The notes beneath the pieces were generated by a model. That model searched no databases. It saw only the letters and a program-made list of their open reading frames with translations, and was not told the DNA's origin. A DNA stretch of 64,000 nucleotides from NCBI GenBank assembly GCA_963739375.1, contig CAVUAF010000020.1:124001-188000 (forward strand). The letters run 5' to 3'. The stretch's first letter is position 1. Every line of letters starts with the position of its first letter. Source of the DNA: CAVUAF01 sp963739375 (GTDB taxonomy: Bacteria; Acidobacteriota; Terriglobia; Terriglobales; Acidobacteriaceae). Below, one piece after another: positions 55,029 through 64,000 of this stretch. The translations under genes and the position numbers were made by a program.

Positions 55029-56209
55029 AAACCTTCAACGCAGAGAACGCAAAGAGGGCGAAACCAAGACCGAGGGGGCTGGCTTTTCTTTTCTCTGCGC
55101 TCGGCGTGGCGCTCTTGCTGGGGTCCGGCGGCTGCCGGCGGGAAGCGGCGCCGCGCAGCAGCCTCGAATTCGCCTATGTCAGCAACGGGAAGAGCAACAG
55201 CGTCACGGTGATCAGCCTGGGCGACTTCCGCGCGGTGGCCACCATTGCCGTCGGGCGAGGTCCCAGCGATATCGCCGCCAGCCCCACGCGCGACGAGGTT
55301 TACGCGGTCAACAGCGAGAGCGACAACGTCAGCATCATCGACGCGACGCGCAACGTAGTGGTGGCGACCCTGGGGGTACACCACGCGCCCGCCGCCATCG
55401 CTGTCAGCCGCGACGGGCGGCGCGGCTACGTGGCGAACGCGGGTTCGGCGAACGTGAGCGTGCTCGACCTCGAGCAGCGCAAGGTGCTGGCCACGATTGG
55501 GGTCGGCGGAAAGCCCGGTCCAGTGCGGGTTTCCGCCGACGGCAAGCTGGTGGTGACGGGCAACCGCGCCGACGGCAGCGTCTCCGTCATCGACACCGAG
55601 CGACTCCAGGTGACGGCCACGATTTCCGCCTGCCGCGACCCGCAGGCAATCGCCATCCTGCCGGACGCCAGCAAGGCGTTCGTCGCCTGTGCGGGGGCGG
55701 CGCAGGTTGCGGCCATCGATCTCAAGTCCAGGCAACTGCTGGCGCTGCTGGATGTGGGGATGACGCCGGTGGACCTGGCGCTGAAGCCCGACGGCGGCGA
55801 GGTGTTCTCGGTGAACTCCGGCTCGCACAATGTCTCGATCATCGAGACCACGACCAACGAGGTGGCGAACACGTTTCTGGCGGGCACCAACCCGGCGCGC
55901 GGCGTGGTGAGCGCCGACAATGCCACACTCTACGTGAGCAACTCCGGCTCCGATGCGGTGGCGGTGTACGCCATCGACAACGGGCGCATGGCGGGCACGG
56001 TCTCGGTGGGGGGCGGGCCCAGCGCGCTCGCGCTTACCCCCGACGAGAACTTCCTGCTGGTGGTGGACGCGAAGGCCGGCGACGTGGCCGTGGTGCGTAC
56101 CGCGAGGCTGCCGCAGGGGTCGAAGATCAGCGCCGAGCGTGCGCTGGTGACGCTGGTGCCGGTCGGCTTGCAGCCCAACCAGATCGCGATCAAGACGCTG
56201 AGCAAGTAG
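55025..56209 (+). CDS. Exported YVTN beta-propeller repeat protein
   Basis: A 394-residue protein with a hydrophobic export segment (LAFLFSALGVALLLGSGG) ending in Cys-Arg-Arg, so possibly a lipoprotein although the lipobox is weak. Then come about seven blades of the YVTN type, such as VAVGRGPSDIAASPTRDEVYAVNSESDNVSIIDATR (quoted loosely: residues about 62-97), RGYVANAGSANVSVLDLEQR and LYVSNSGSDAVAVYAIDNGR. No catalytic motif; ligand unknown. The TTG at 55,025 overlaps the aroF stop and is uncertain, since the first codons look like non-coding spacer words (AACGCAGAGAACGCAAAGAG). Confidence 0.78.
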   Translation: MKTFNAENAKRAKPRPRGLAFLFSALGVALLLGSGGCRREAAPRSSLEFAYVSNGKSNSVTVISLGDFRAVATIAVGRGPSDIAASPTRDEVYAVNSESDNVSIIDATRNVVVATLGVHHAPAAIAVSRDGRRGYVANAGSANVSVLDLEQRKVLATIGVGGKPGPVRVSADGKLVVTGNRADGSVSVIDTERLQVTATISACRDPQAIAILPDASKAFVACAGAAQVAAIDLKSRQLLALLDVGMTPVDLALKPDGGEVFSVNSGSHNVSIIETTTNEVANTFLAGTNPARGVVSADNATLYVSNSGSDAVAVYAIDNGRMAGTVSVGGGPSALALTPDENFLLVVDAKAGDVAVVRTARLPQGSKISAERALVTLVPVGLQPNQIAIKTLSK

Positions 56210-56265
56210 CCCGCGCTTCCAGAAACATCCCGAGGAGCGAAGCGACGAGGGAGCCCTATCCCAAG

Positions 56266-56322
56266 AAAGCACTTAGCACTTAGCAATTAGCACTTAGCAA
56301 TTAGCACTTAGCAATTAGTCGC
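56266..56322. repeat. TTAGCACTTAGCAATTAGC repeat
   Basis: Five alternating copies of AGCACTTAGC and AGCAATTAGC in direct order, followed at 56358-56385 by GACTGCTGAGTGCTGACTGC. The 246 bases from 56,210 to 56,455 hold no gene; a GGCTCCCTCG/CGAGGGAGCC inverted pair flanks them. Confidence 0.65.
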
Positions 56323-56455
56323 AAACAGTAGCGCTGGCGCGCAAACCCTAACCTACTGAATGCTGACTGCTGAGTGCTGACTGCTCATAGGGCTCCCTCG
56401 CTTCGCTGGGGATGTTTTTTGCAAGCCCTTCGTGTCTTCGTGCCTTCGTGGTGAG

Positions 56456-57064
56456 CTATTCCTGCCGTGACGTGCGGTAGCGGCGGATGAGCCCGATGAT
56501 GACCAGCACCGCGAGGCCGCCGATGATGGCGTTGGCGCGCCCCACGTACTCCACCAGGTCGTCCCACTGGCTGCCGAAGAGGTAGCCGACGCTGGCGATC
56601 ACCGTCACCCACACGGTGGCGCCCAGGAAGTTGAAGAGCAGGAAGCGCCGCCAGGGCAGGCGCAGCACGCCCGCCAGCGGGCCGGCAATAATGCGCAGCC
56701 CGAAAATGAAGCGGGCAAAGAAGACGGTGGCCGCGCCATAGCGGGCAAACACCTGCTCGGCGCGCTCGACGGCCGCGTCGCTGATGCGGAACAGGTACTT
56801 GTAGCGCTGCAGCAGCGGACGTCCGCCGCGGCGCCCCAGGGCATAGCCGAGGTTGTCGCCGAGAGTGCAAGCGGCAATGCCGAAGACGATGATGAGCGGC
56901 AGGCGCAGCTGGTGTTCCGACCAGGCCAGGAAGCTGGCGAAGAGCAACGTGGTTTCGCCGGGCACCGGCAGACCCGCGTTCTCCAGGAGCAGCACCAGCA
57001 CCACCGCCCAGTAACCAAAGGTGGCAAAGAAGAGGCGCAGGTGCTCGAAGATCCAGTCGGACAT
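56456..57064 (-). CDS. DedA/SNARE-associated family membrane protein
   Basis: A 202-residue integral membrane protein of the DedA family, linked to lipid scrambling and membrane homeostasis. Seen are ENAGLPVPGETTLLFASFLA, ACTLGDNLGYALGRRGG, the signature FFARFIFGLRIIAGPLAG and FLLFNFLGATVWVTVIASVG. The acidic E in NAGLPVPGE and arginines in RFIFGLR, needed in characterised members, are present. Start ATG at 57,064. Confidence 0.88.
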   Translation of the reverse strand: MSDWIFEHLRLFFATFGYWAVVLVLLLENAGLPVPGETTLLFASFLAWSEHQLRLPLIIVFGIAACTLGDNLGYALGRRGGRPLLQRYKYLFRISDAAVERAEQVFARYGAATVFFARFIFGLRIIAGPLAGVLRLPWRRFLLFNFLGATVWVTVIASVGYLFGSQWDDLVEYVGRANAIIGGLAVLVIIGLIRRYRTSRQE

Positions 57065-57072
57065 GAGGGCAG

Positions 57073-57130
57073 TTTACGCTGCTGGCTGCTGGCTGCTGGC
57101 TGTCCGCTTTCCGCTGTCCGCTTTCCGCTT
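57073..57130. repeat. GCTGGCTGCTGGCTG and CCGCTTTCCGCTGTCCG repeats
   Basis: Two word types, GCTGCTGGCTGCTGGCTG and CCGCTTTCCGCTGTCCGCTT, fill the gap between the DedA and hydrolase genes and partly overlap the hydrolase end. Confidence 0.55.
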
Positions 57131-57135
57131 GGCGC

Positions 57136-58170
57136 TCATTGCTGGTCGCTGAGCGCCAGGAAGTCCAGGACCGCCGCGTTGAAGTCCGCCGGCGCCTCCT
57201 CGTAGGGCAAGTGGCCGACGCCCGGGAGCATGACCAGGCGCGCGTGCGGAAGCCGGCGCTGGAGTTCGTGGGCGGAAGCGGGCGCGACGGCACGGTCGAG
57301 TGAGCCCCAGAGCAGGAGCATCGGGACGGCGCCCAGGGACGGCAGCAATTGCTCCAGTTCTGCCAGATCGGCGCGCCAGCAGCGCAGGACGCGCAGCAGG
57401 TGGTCGACGGTGCCGGGAATGGCCAGCGGCGCGCCGTAGCCTTCGAAAGTGCCCGGGGGGATGCGGCGAGCGTCGCCGTACATGCGCCGCACGCCCAGGC
57501 GCTGCAGGGGGCGGAGCAGCCGCGGCAGCAGGAGCCGCGCACACGCCCGGCCCACGCCGCTGGCGAGTATCGCCACCCGCTTCTGTCCGAGGCACGACCA
57601 GGGGTTTACGGGCGCGACCAAGACGAGGCTGTGGATGCGGCGCGGCACGCCGCGCGCGACGGCCTCGGCATCGCGGATGGCCAGCATCATCGCCAGCGCC
57701 CCGCCGTGCGACGAGCCGATGACGTCGGCCGCGGCGATCCCGGCAACGTCCATGAAGCCGAGGAGGAGCCCCGCCAGCGCGCGCAGGCTGGCCTCGAGCG
57801 GGACGCGGTCGGAGTAGCCGAGTCCCGGCAAATCGAGGGCAAAGACGGTGCGCCGGCAGGCCAGTTCGGCCAGGTTGCGGCGCCAGGAAAATGAGTAGCC
57901 GAGCAGGCCATGCAGCAGCAGGAGGGCCGGCCCACTGCCCGCGCGCAGATAGCGAACGCGCACGCCGTTCACCACCGCAGAGTGCTCCTCAGCGCCAGTT
58001 GCGGTGTCCGGCTGACCGGGATGTGCGAGCGTCGCCACCTGGGTAGCTTCGCAATTTGTGCGGCGAAGGGCAACCTCGATGGCATGGAATCGGGAGACCC
58101 GAGGCGGATGGTTGCCTACCATAAACCACAGCCAAATTCCAAATTGCGTATCCGGCTTCGGCAAATCCAT
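57136..58170 (-). CDS. Alpha/beta-hydrolase fold protein
   Basis: Up to 344 residues. The core runs from RVRYLRAGSGPALLLLHGLL (oxyanion HG) through FALDLPGLGYSDR, the nucleophile elbow VIGSSHGGALAMM (Ser in GSSHGG), MLLLWGSLDRAVAP (acid Asp) and VMLPGVGHLPYEEAP (catalytic His). These fit hydrolases such as epoxide hydrolases, esterases or haloalkane-type enzymes; substrate unknown. The start is uncertain: the ATG at 58,170 follows a TATAAT-like block and has no ribosome binding site; the ATG at 58,122 or a GTG near 58,036 may be used. Divergent from the sensor kinase gene. Confidence 0.75.
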   Translation of the reverse strand: MDLPKPDTQFGIWLWFMVGNHPPRVSRFHAIEVALRRTNCEATQVATLAHPGQPDTATGAEEHSAVVNGVRVRYLRAGSGPALLLLHGLLGYSFSWRRNLAELACRRTVFALDLPGLGYSDRVPLEASLRALAGLLLGFMDVAGIAAADVIGSSHGGALAMMLAIRDAEAVARGVPRRIHSLVLVAPVNPWSCLGQKRVAILASGVGRACARLLLPRLLRPLQRLGVRRMYGDARRIPPGTFEGYGAPLAIPGTVDHLLRVLRCWRADLAELEQLLPSLGAVPMLLLWGSLDRAVAPASAHELQRRLPHARLVMLPGVGHLPYEEAPADFNAAVLDFLALSDQQ

Positions 58171-58205
58171 CTATAATTATGTAAACGACTACTTAATAAG
58201 CACTT

Positions 58206-61153
58206 ATGGGCCGCATTATGGCAGTGGCGCTGGCACCTGAGTTGCAATCGAAGCGGAAGGGACTCCCTGCACCGACCGCCGTCGGGGCAAAGCCGGGCGG
58301 TTCGCCGGCTGGGCGTCGTCTGCCGTACCGGCCCATGATGAAGGAAGTTCAAGTCCGTTCCGCGGCCACCATCCTGGCGCTGGTGACACTCTCGGCGATG
58401 GTGTTTGCCTGGATCAATTTCCAGAAAGAGCGGCAGCTGCCCGTGCCCTACGACGGGGTGTGGTTCGTGGAGCGCGATGGCGGGCTGGTGGCGGCGCGGG
58501 TCGATCCCCTGGGCCCCGGGGCGCGCGCCGGTCTGAAGGCCGGCGACCTGCTGGCGGGGATCAACGGCACTGCGGTGCAGACGGCCGCCGGGGTCGAGCG
58601 CCAGCTGTGGCGCGCCGGCGTCTGGACCAAGGCCAATTACTCGCTGGTCCGCCAGGGCGTGCCGGTGGAGTCGCCGCTGATCCTCTGGCCCGCGGACAAG
58701 TCCCTGAACCAGGGACAACGTTTCATCGCCCTCATCTACCTGGGGATTGGGCTGTACGTGCTGCTGCGGCGCTGGACCGCGCCCAAAGCTGCGCACTTCT
58801 ACCTCTTCTGCCTGACCTCGTTCATTCTGTATTCGTTCCACTTCACGGGGAAGCTCAACACCTTTGACTGGATCGTGTTCTGGTCGAACGTGGTGGCGGG
58901 CTACCTGCAACCGGCGCTGTTCCTGCATTTCGTCCTGGTCTTCCCGGAAGAAAGGCCGGTGATGAAGCGGCACGGCTGGCTGCGTTGGGCGGTGTATGTG
59001 CCCGGCGCGCTGCTGCTGGGGCTGCACGTGGCGGCCATCCAGTGGCTGGCGGCCAGCGAACTGCTGCGCTGGAACCTCGACCGGCTGCAGATGGGCTACC
59101 TGACGGCGCTGTTCGTGACCGCCGCCGCGCTGCTGTGGCACAGCTATCGCGAGGCGCATTCGCCCATCCTGCGGCAGCAGATGAAGTGGGTGACGCGGGG
59201 CACCACCCTGGCGATTGCCCCGTTCACCGTGTTCTACGCGGTGCCGTTCCTGGCGGGGGCGCTGCCCACGGCGCTGATGAAGCTCTCGGTGCTGTCGCTG
59301 CATCCTGCTGCCGCTCACTTTCGGCTATGCCATCTTCCGCTACCGGCTGATGGACGTAGACCTGATCTTCAAGCGCGGCATGGCGTACACGCTGGCGGCG
59401 GCGGCGATTGCGGGCCTCTACTTCGCGTTCGTGGCCGCGGCGGGCGCGCTGGTGCAGGCGCGCATTCCCAGCGCCGGCCCCTGGGGCCTGATCATCCCGG
59501 TGGTGGTGACGGCGCTCCTGTTCAACCCGGTGCGCGACTGGATCCAGGAGCAGCTCGACCGCTTCTTTTATCGCAAGCGCTACGATTACCGGCGCACCCT
59601 GCTGGAGTTCGGGCGCGAGCTGGGTTCGGAAACCGACCTGGACCGGATGCTGACGTCGCTGGTCGACCGCCTCTCGCGCACGCTTGACGTGGACCGCGCG
59701 GCGGTCTTTCTGGCCGCGCCGGAGGCTCCCGGCGGCTTCGTGCTGGCCAAAGCCGCAGGCTTCGGCAACCTCCTGGGTCTGGACCTGAGCTTCCTGGCGG
59801 CGCCGCGGCCGGAGTCGCACGCCGGGCACCTCTTCTTCGACAACACGCACCAGGCAGTGCGCGAGACCGTCTCCGCGCAGGAGACGATCGCCCGCCTGGA
59901 CTTGAACTACTACATCCGCTGCGGGGTACAGGGGCGCACCATCGCGGTGCTGGGGCTGGGCAAGACCGCCGAGGGCGACTTCCTCTCCAGCGAAGACGTG
60001 GAGCTGCTGGAGACGCTGGCCGGGTACATCGGGATCGCCATCCAGAATGCGCGGCTCTTCGCCTCGCTGGAGCAGAAGGTCACCGAGTACGAGCGGCTGA
60101 AGGACTTCAACGAGAACATCGTGGAGTCCATCAGCGTGGGGGTGCTGGCGGTAGACCTGGAGGACCGCGTCGAGTTCTGGAACTCGCAGATGGAAGTGAT
60201 GTACGCGCGGCCGCGCGCGGAAGCGCTGGGGCACAGGCTGGCGGAGATCTTCCCCGCCCCGTTCGTGGAAGAGTTCTACCGCATCCGGCAGAGCGCGGGC
60301 ATCCACAACCTGTACAAGTTCCGCCTGGCCACCGCCAGCGGCGACCTGCGCATTGCCAACATCGCCATCGCCCCGCTGGTGACGCGGCGTTTCAGCGTCA
60401 TCGGGCGGCTGATCATCGTGGATGACATCACCGAGCGCCTGGAGCTGGAGTCGCAGCTGACGCAGGCGGAAAAGCTTTCGTCCATCGGGCTCCTGGCGGC
60501 CGGGGTGGCGCACGAGGTCAACACGCCGCTCGCCGTCATCTCCAGCTACGCGCAGATGCTGGCCAAACAGCTGCAGGGGGACGGAAAGAAATCGGAGCTG
60601 CTGGAAAAAATCACCAAGCAGAGTTTCCGTGCTTCGGAGATCGTCAACAACCTGCTGAACTTCTCGCGCACCGGCGCCAGCGAGTTCGGCGCAGTCGATC
60701 TGAACAAGGTGATCGGGGACACGCTGGCGCTGCTGGAGCACCAGCTGAAGACGGCGCGCGTCGAGGTGCGCCGCGAGCTGGCCCCGGACCTGCCGCCGGT
60801 GCATGGCAACACCGGCAAGCTGCAGCAGGTGTTCCTGAACCTGTTCCTGAACGCGAAAGACGCCATGCCCGAAGGCGGCGTGCTGACGGTAGGGACGCAG
60901 AATGCGTACGGGGTGAGGGTGACGGTGCGCGACACCGGCAGCGGCATCGCCCCCGAGCACATGCACCGCATCTACGACCCGTTCTTCACCACCAAGGGGG
61001 GGGCGCGCGACGGCCAGGGCCGCGGCACCGGGCTGGGCTTGAGCGTGACCTACGGCATCATCCAGGAGCACGCCGGCAAAATCCAGGTGGAGAGCGAGCC
61101 GGGCGCGGGGACGACGTTCCACCTCGAGTTTCCGCTGATAAGGAAGGCTGTAC

Positions 61154-61161
<8 letters not shown>
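58206..61161 (+). CDS. Membrane histidine kinase with PDZ, GAF and PAS domains (one frameshift)
   Basis: About 985 residues. Order: cytosolic N-terminus, membrane segment (TILALVTLSAMVFAWINF), periplasmic PDZ-like domain (VDPLGPGARAGLKAGDLLAG), six or seven membrane segments up to about residue 400, GAF domain (LDRMLTSLVDRLSRTLDVDR), PAS domain (NIVESISVGVLAVDLEDRVE), HisKA with phospho-acceptor His in GVAHEVNTPLAVISSYA, then HATPase N box (LFLNAKDAMPEGG), G1 DTGSGIAPEHM and G2 GRGTGLGLSV. One indel near 59,305 splits it. Its stop overlaps the regulator gene start by eight bases, so they are a cognate pair. Confidence 0.88.
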
Positions 61162-62593
<1,432 letters not shown>

Positions 62594-62612
62594 GCGGCGC
62601 GAAAAAGACCCG

Positions 62613-62635
62613 GCCCGGCATGCCGCCGGGCCTTT
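62613..62635 (+). terminator. Rho-independent terminator after the response regulator
   Basis: GCCCGGC-ATGCC-GCCGGGC with CTTTGG after it, and AAAAAG before it, so it can serve both this operon and the convergent gene. Confidence 0.75.
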
Positions 62636-62654
62636 GGCTTACGCGGGCGGGGGA

Positions 62655-64000
62655 TCAGTAGTAGTCAACGTCCTTGGGCTTCACGATCCGGCCGCCGCGC
62701 ACCACGGTGTCGATCTTCTGCGTGTTGGTGATGTCGGCCAGGGGATTGGCGTCGAGGATGACCAGGTCGGCCTTGCGCCCCACCTCGACCGTGCCCAGTT
62801 CCTTTTCCCTGCCGGCGGCGACCGCGTTGTCGCGCGTCGCTGCCTGCAACGCTTCCAGGGGGGTGAGGCCGGCCTGCACCAACAGTTCCAGTTCGCGGTG
62901 GACGGCCGCGCCGGGAAAGTTCAGCGGCGAGGGCGAGCCGCTGCCCACGATCACCCGCAGCCCGGCCGCATGCGCGCGGCGCACGTTCTCGACGGCACGG
63001 CGCGCCTGCGCCTCGAGCAGGGCACCCACCGTTATCGTCTCCGGCTTCCCGGCCGCGCCCGATGGCTCTTGCTTCCCCGGCTCCGCCGCCGGCTTGAGGA
63101 GGACCTTTTGGTCGAGCGCCTGGCGCAACTGCGCTAACGTTCCTTTGGCGCTCTCGAGGCTCTTGCGCATCACCGGCGAAAGACTCTGCTGCACGATGGC
63201 CCGCGCCAGATAGGCCTGGAGCGCTTCCGGCGCCAGCTGATGGACGAAGTCCCCCTGGTTCACCAGCATGGGCAGGAAGCTGACCTCCTTCTTCTTCATT
63301 TCCGCCAGCGTGGCGTCGCTGAGCAGGTCTTCCGTGACCCCTTCCAGCACGTCCGCGCCCGCCGCGACCGCCTGCCGGGCTTCGGCGTCGCGGCCCACCA
63401 GGCAGTAGACCTTCAGGTCGTGGTCGTGCGCCTCTTTGATGATCGTTTGCAGGGCATCGTCCGAGAGGTGCGGGAGCGGGTTCAGGTCGGAGCCCTGGTC
63501 GTAGACGACCTCAAAACTCTCCGCCCCGCCGTGGGCGACGTTGCGCGACTCGTCGCGCGCCTGCTCGTGGGTGTCGACCTCCTTGACTTCGTAGTGGCGC
63601 TGGTTGATGGCCAGGATGCTGTACTGGTTGGCCGGATTGCCGCCAAAGGCGGTGAACGCCGGACCCGCCACGATGAGTTCCGGGCCGTTGAGATAGTTCC
63701 CCTGGCGCAGCCGCTTGTAGGCCAGCAGTTCCGGGAGGTCACCCTGGGTGAGGCGAACGGTGGTGACGCCGTCCGCCAGCATGGCGTGCATCCATGCCAG
63801 CCGCTGCTCGGCGCCGGCCTCGGCCCGATACACGCGGTTGGCCGGCGACGCGTTCAGCTGCACGCGCGCGTCGATCAAGCCGGGAATGACGAACTTGCCC
63901 GCCGCATCGATTTCCTGCGCCTTGTCCGGCGGGTTGACCTTCGGTCCGATCTCCTGGATGGCGCCGTGGACGATCAGGATCTGCTGGTTGGGCTGCGGCG
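62655..64000 (-). CDS. Amidohydrolase-family protein lacking metal ligands (5' end outside window)
   Basis: The last 448 codons are present, continuous to the window edge; the N-terminus is missing. The frame is clearly that of imidazolonepropionase-like amidohydrolases: QEIDAAGKFVIPGLIDARVQL, ADGVTTVRL, NGPELIVAGPAFTAFGG, AAGADVLEG, LTPLEALQAATRDNA and VGRKADLVILDANPLADI. The metal-binding HxH after PGLID is RVQ, the strand-5 His (usually VAVHAH) is LKVYCLVG, the SIEH His is LEG, and the catalytic Asp of GTDxG is GSGSPS. It is probably a binding protein or altered enzyme rather than a metallohydrolase. Confidence 0.75.
   Translation of the reverse strand, partial: PQPNQQILIVHGAIQEIGPKVNPPDKAQEIDAAGKFVIPGLIDARVQLNASPANRVYRAEAGAEQRLAWMHAMLADGVTTVRLTQGDLPELLAYKRLRQGNYLNGPELIVAGPAFTAFGGNPANQYSILAINQRHYEVKEVDTHEQARDESRNVAHGGAESFEVVYDQGSDLNPLPHLSDDALQTIIKEAHDHDLKVYCLVGRDAEARQAVAAGADVLEGVTEDLLSDATLAEMKKKEVSFLPMLVNQGDFVHQLAPEALQAYLARAIVQQSLSPVMRKSLESAKGTLAQLRQALDQKVLLKPAAEPGKQEPSGAAGKPETITVGALLEAQARRAVENVRRAHAAGLRVIVGSGSPSPLNFPGAAVHRELELLVQAGLTPLEALQAATRDNAVAAGREKELGTVEVGRKADLVILDANPLADITNTQKIDTVVRGGRIVKPKDVDYY

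Overview
The window is high-G+C bacterial chromosome and most likely comes from an Acidobacteriota genome. Two tandem secreted von Willebrand A proteins match the 'VWFA-related Acidobacterial domain' type. Many secreted small proteins of unknown function and spacers filled with short degenerate repeats fit the same group. Nothing looks like phage, plasmid or IS DNA. About sixteen genes are broken by single-base indels, and many of these are housekeeping genes (guaA, leuS, gdhA, rph, thiG, aroF). Where the missing base can be worked out it is often a G or C lost from a short run, so I read these as sequence errors and annotate the restored genes.

0-6 kb: end of a Gly/Thr-rich protein, a Tat-exported class V aminotransferase, a heavily frameshifted PEP/pyruvate-binding protein, and glutamate dehydrogenase with its own terminator. 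6-13 kb: a full [NiFe]-hydrogenase maturation set in two convergent operons, hypA-hypB-nickel permease (+) and hypF-hypC-hypD-hypE (-). No hydrogenase structural genes are in view. CRP/FNR-type palindromes TGTGA-N6-TCAC lie upstream of gdhA, hypA, hypF, the next operon and the gene at 23.2 kb, each at a class II-like distance from a -10-like hexamer. 13-21.4 kb: an operon-like run of HD-domain protein, MmgE/PrpD, a fungal Lys4-type (homo)aconitase, an isocitrate/homoisocitrate dehydrogenase-like enzyme, a citrate lyase acyl-carrier/beta-subunit fusion and citrate lyase alpha. It reads as a tricarboxylate (or homologue) interconversion and cleavage module.

21.4-33.7 kb: initiator tRNA-Met with terminator; an exported peroxiredoxin whose peroxidatic cysteine codon is TGA followed by a good bacterial SECIS hairpin (a probable selenoprotein); a membrane protein, an RsbRD-like protein, TetR plus acyl-CoA ligase, thiG, ftsB-like, phosphohexomutase, cutA, a cystathionine synthase/lyase and cysteine synthase pair, and a flavoprotein. 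33.7-50 kb: the two VWA proteins, DUF1015, amidase, GerMN protein and RNase PH, several secreted proteins, an M48 protease, guaA, a TPR protein, an MBL-fold hydrolase, a LacD-type aldolase and a membrane protein.

50-64 kb: leuS, a perfect parS-like palindrome, endonuclease IV, DAHP synthase, a YVTN beta-propeller protein, a DedA protein, an alpha/beta hydrolase, a PDZ-containing membrane histidine kinase with its sigma-54 response regulator, and the C-terminal part of an amidohydrolase-like protein that has lost its metal-binding histidines.

The strongest leads are the selenocysteine peroxiredoxin, the tricarboxylate operon, the shared CRP/FNR-like sites and the parS site.
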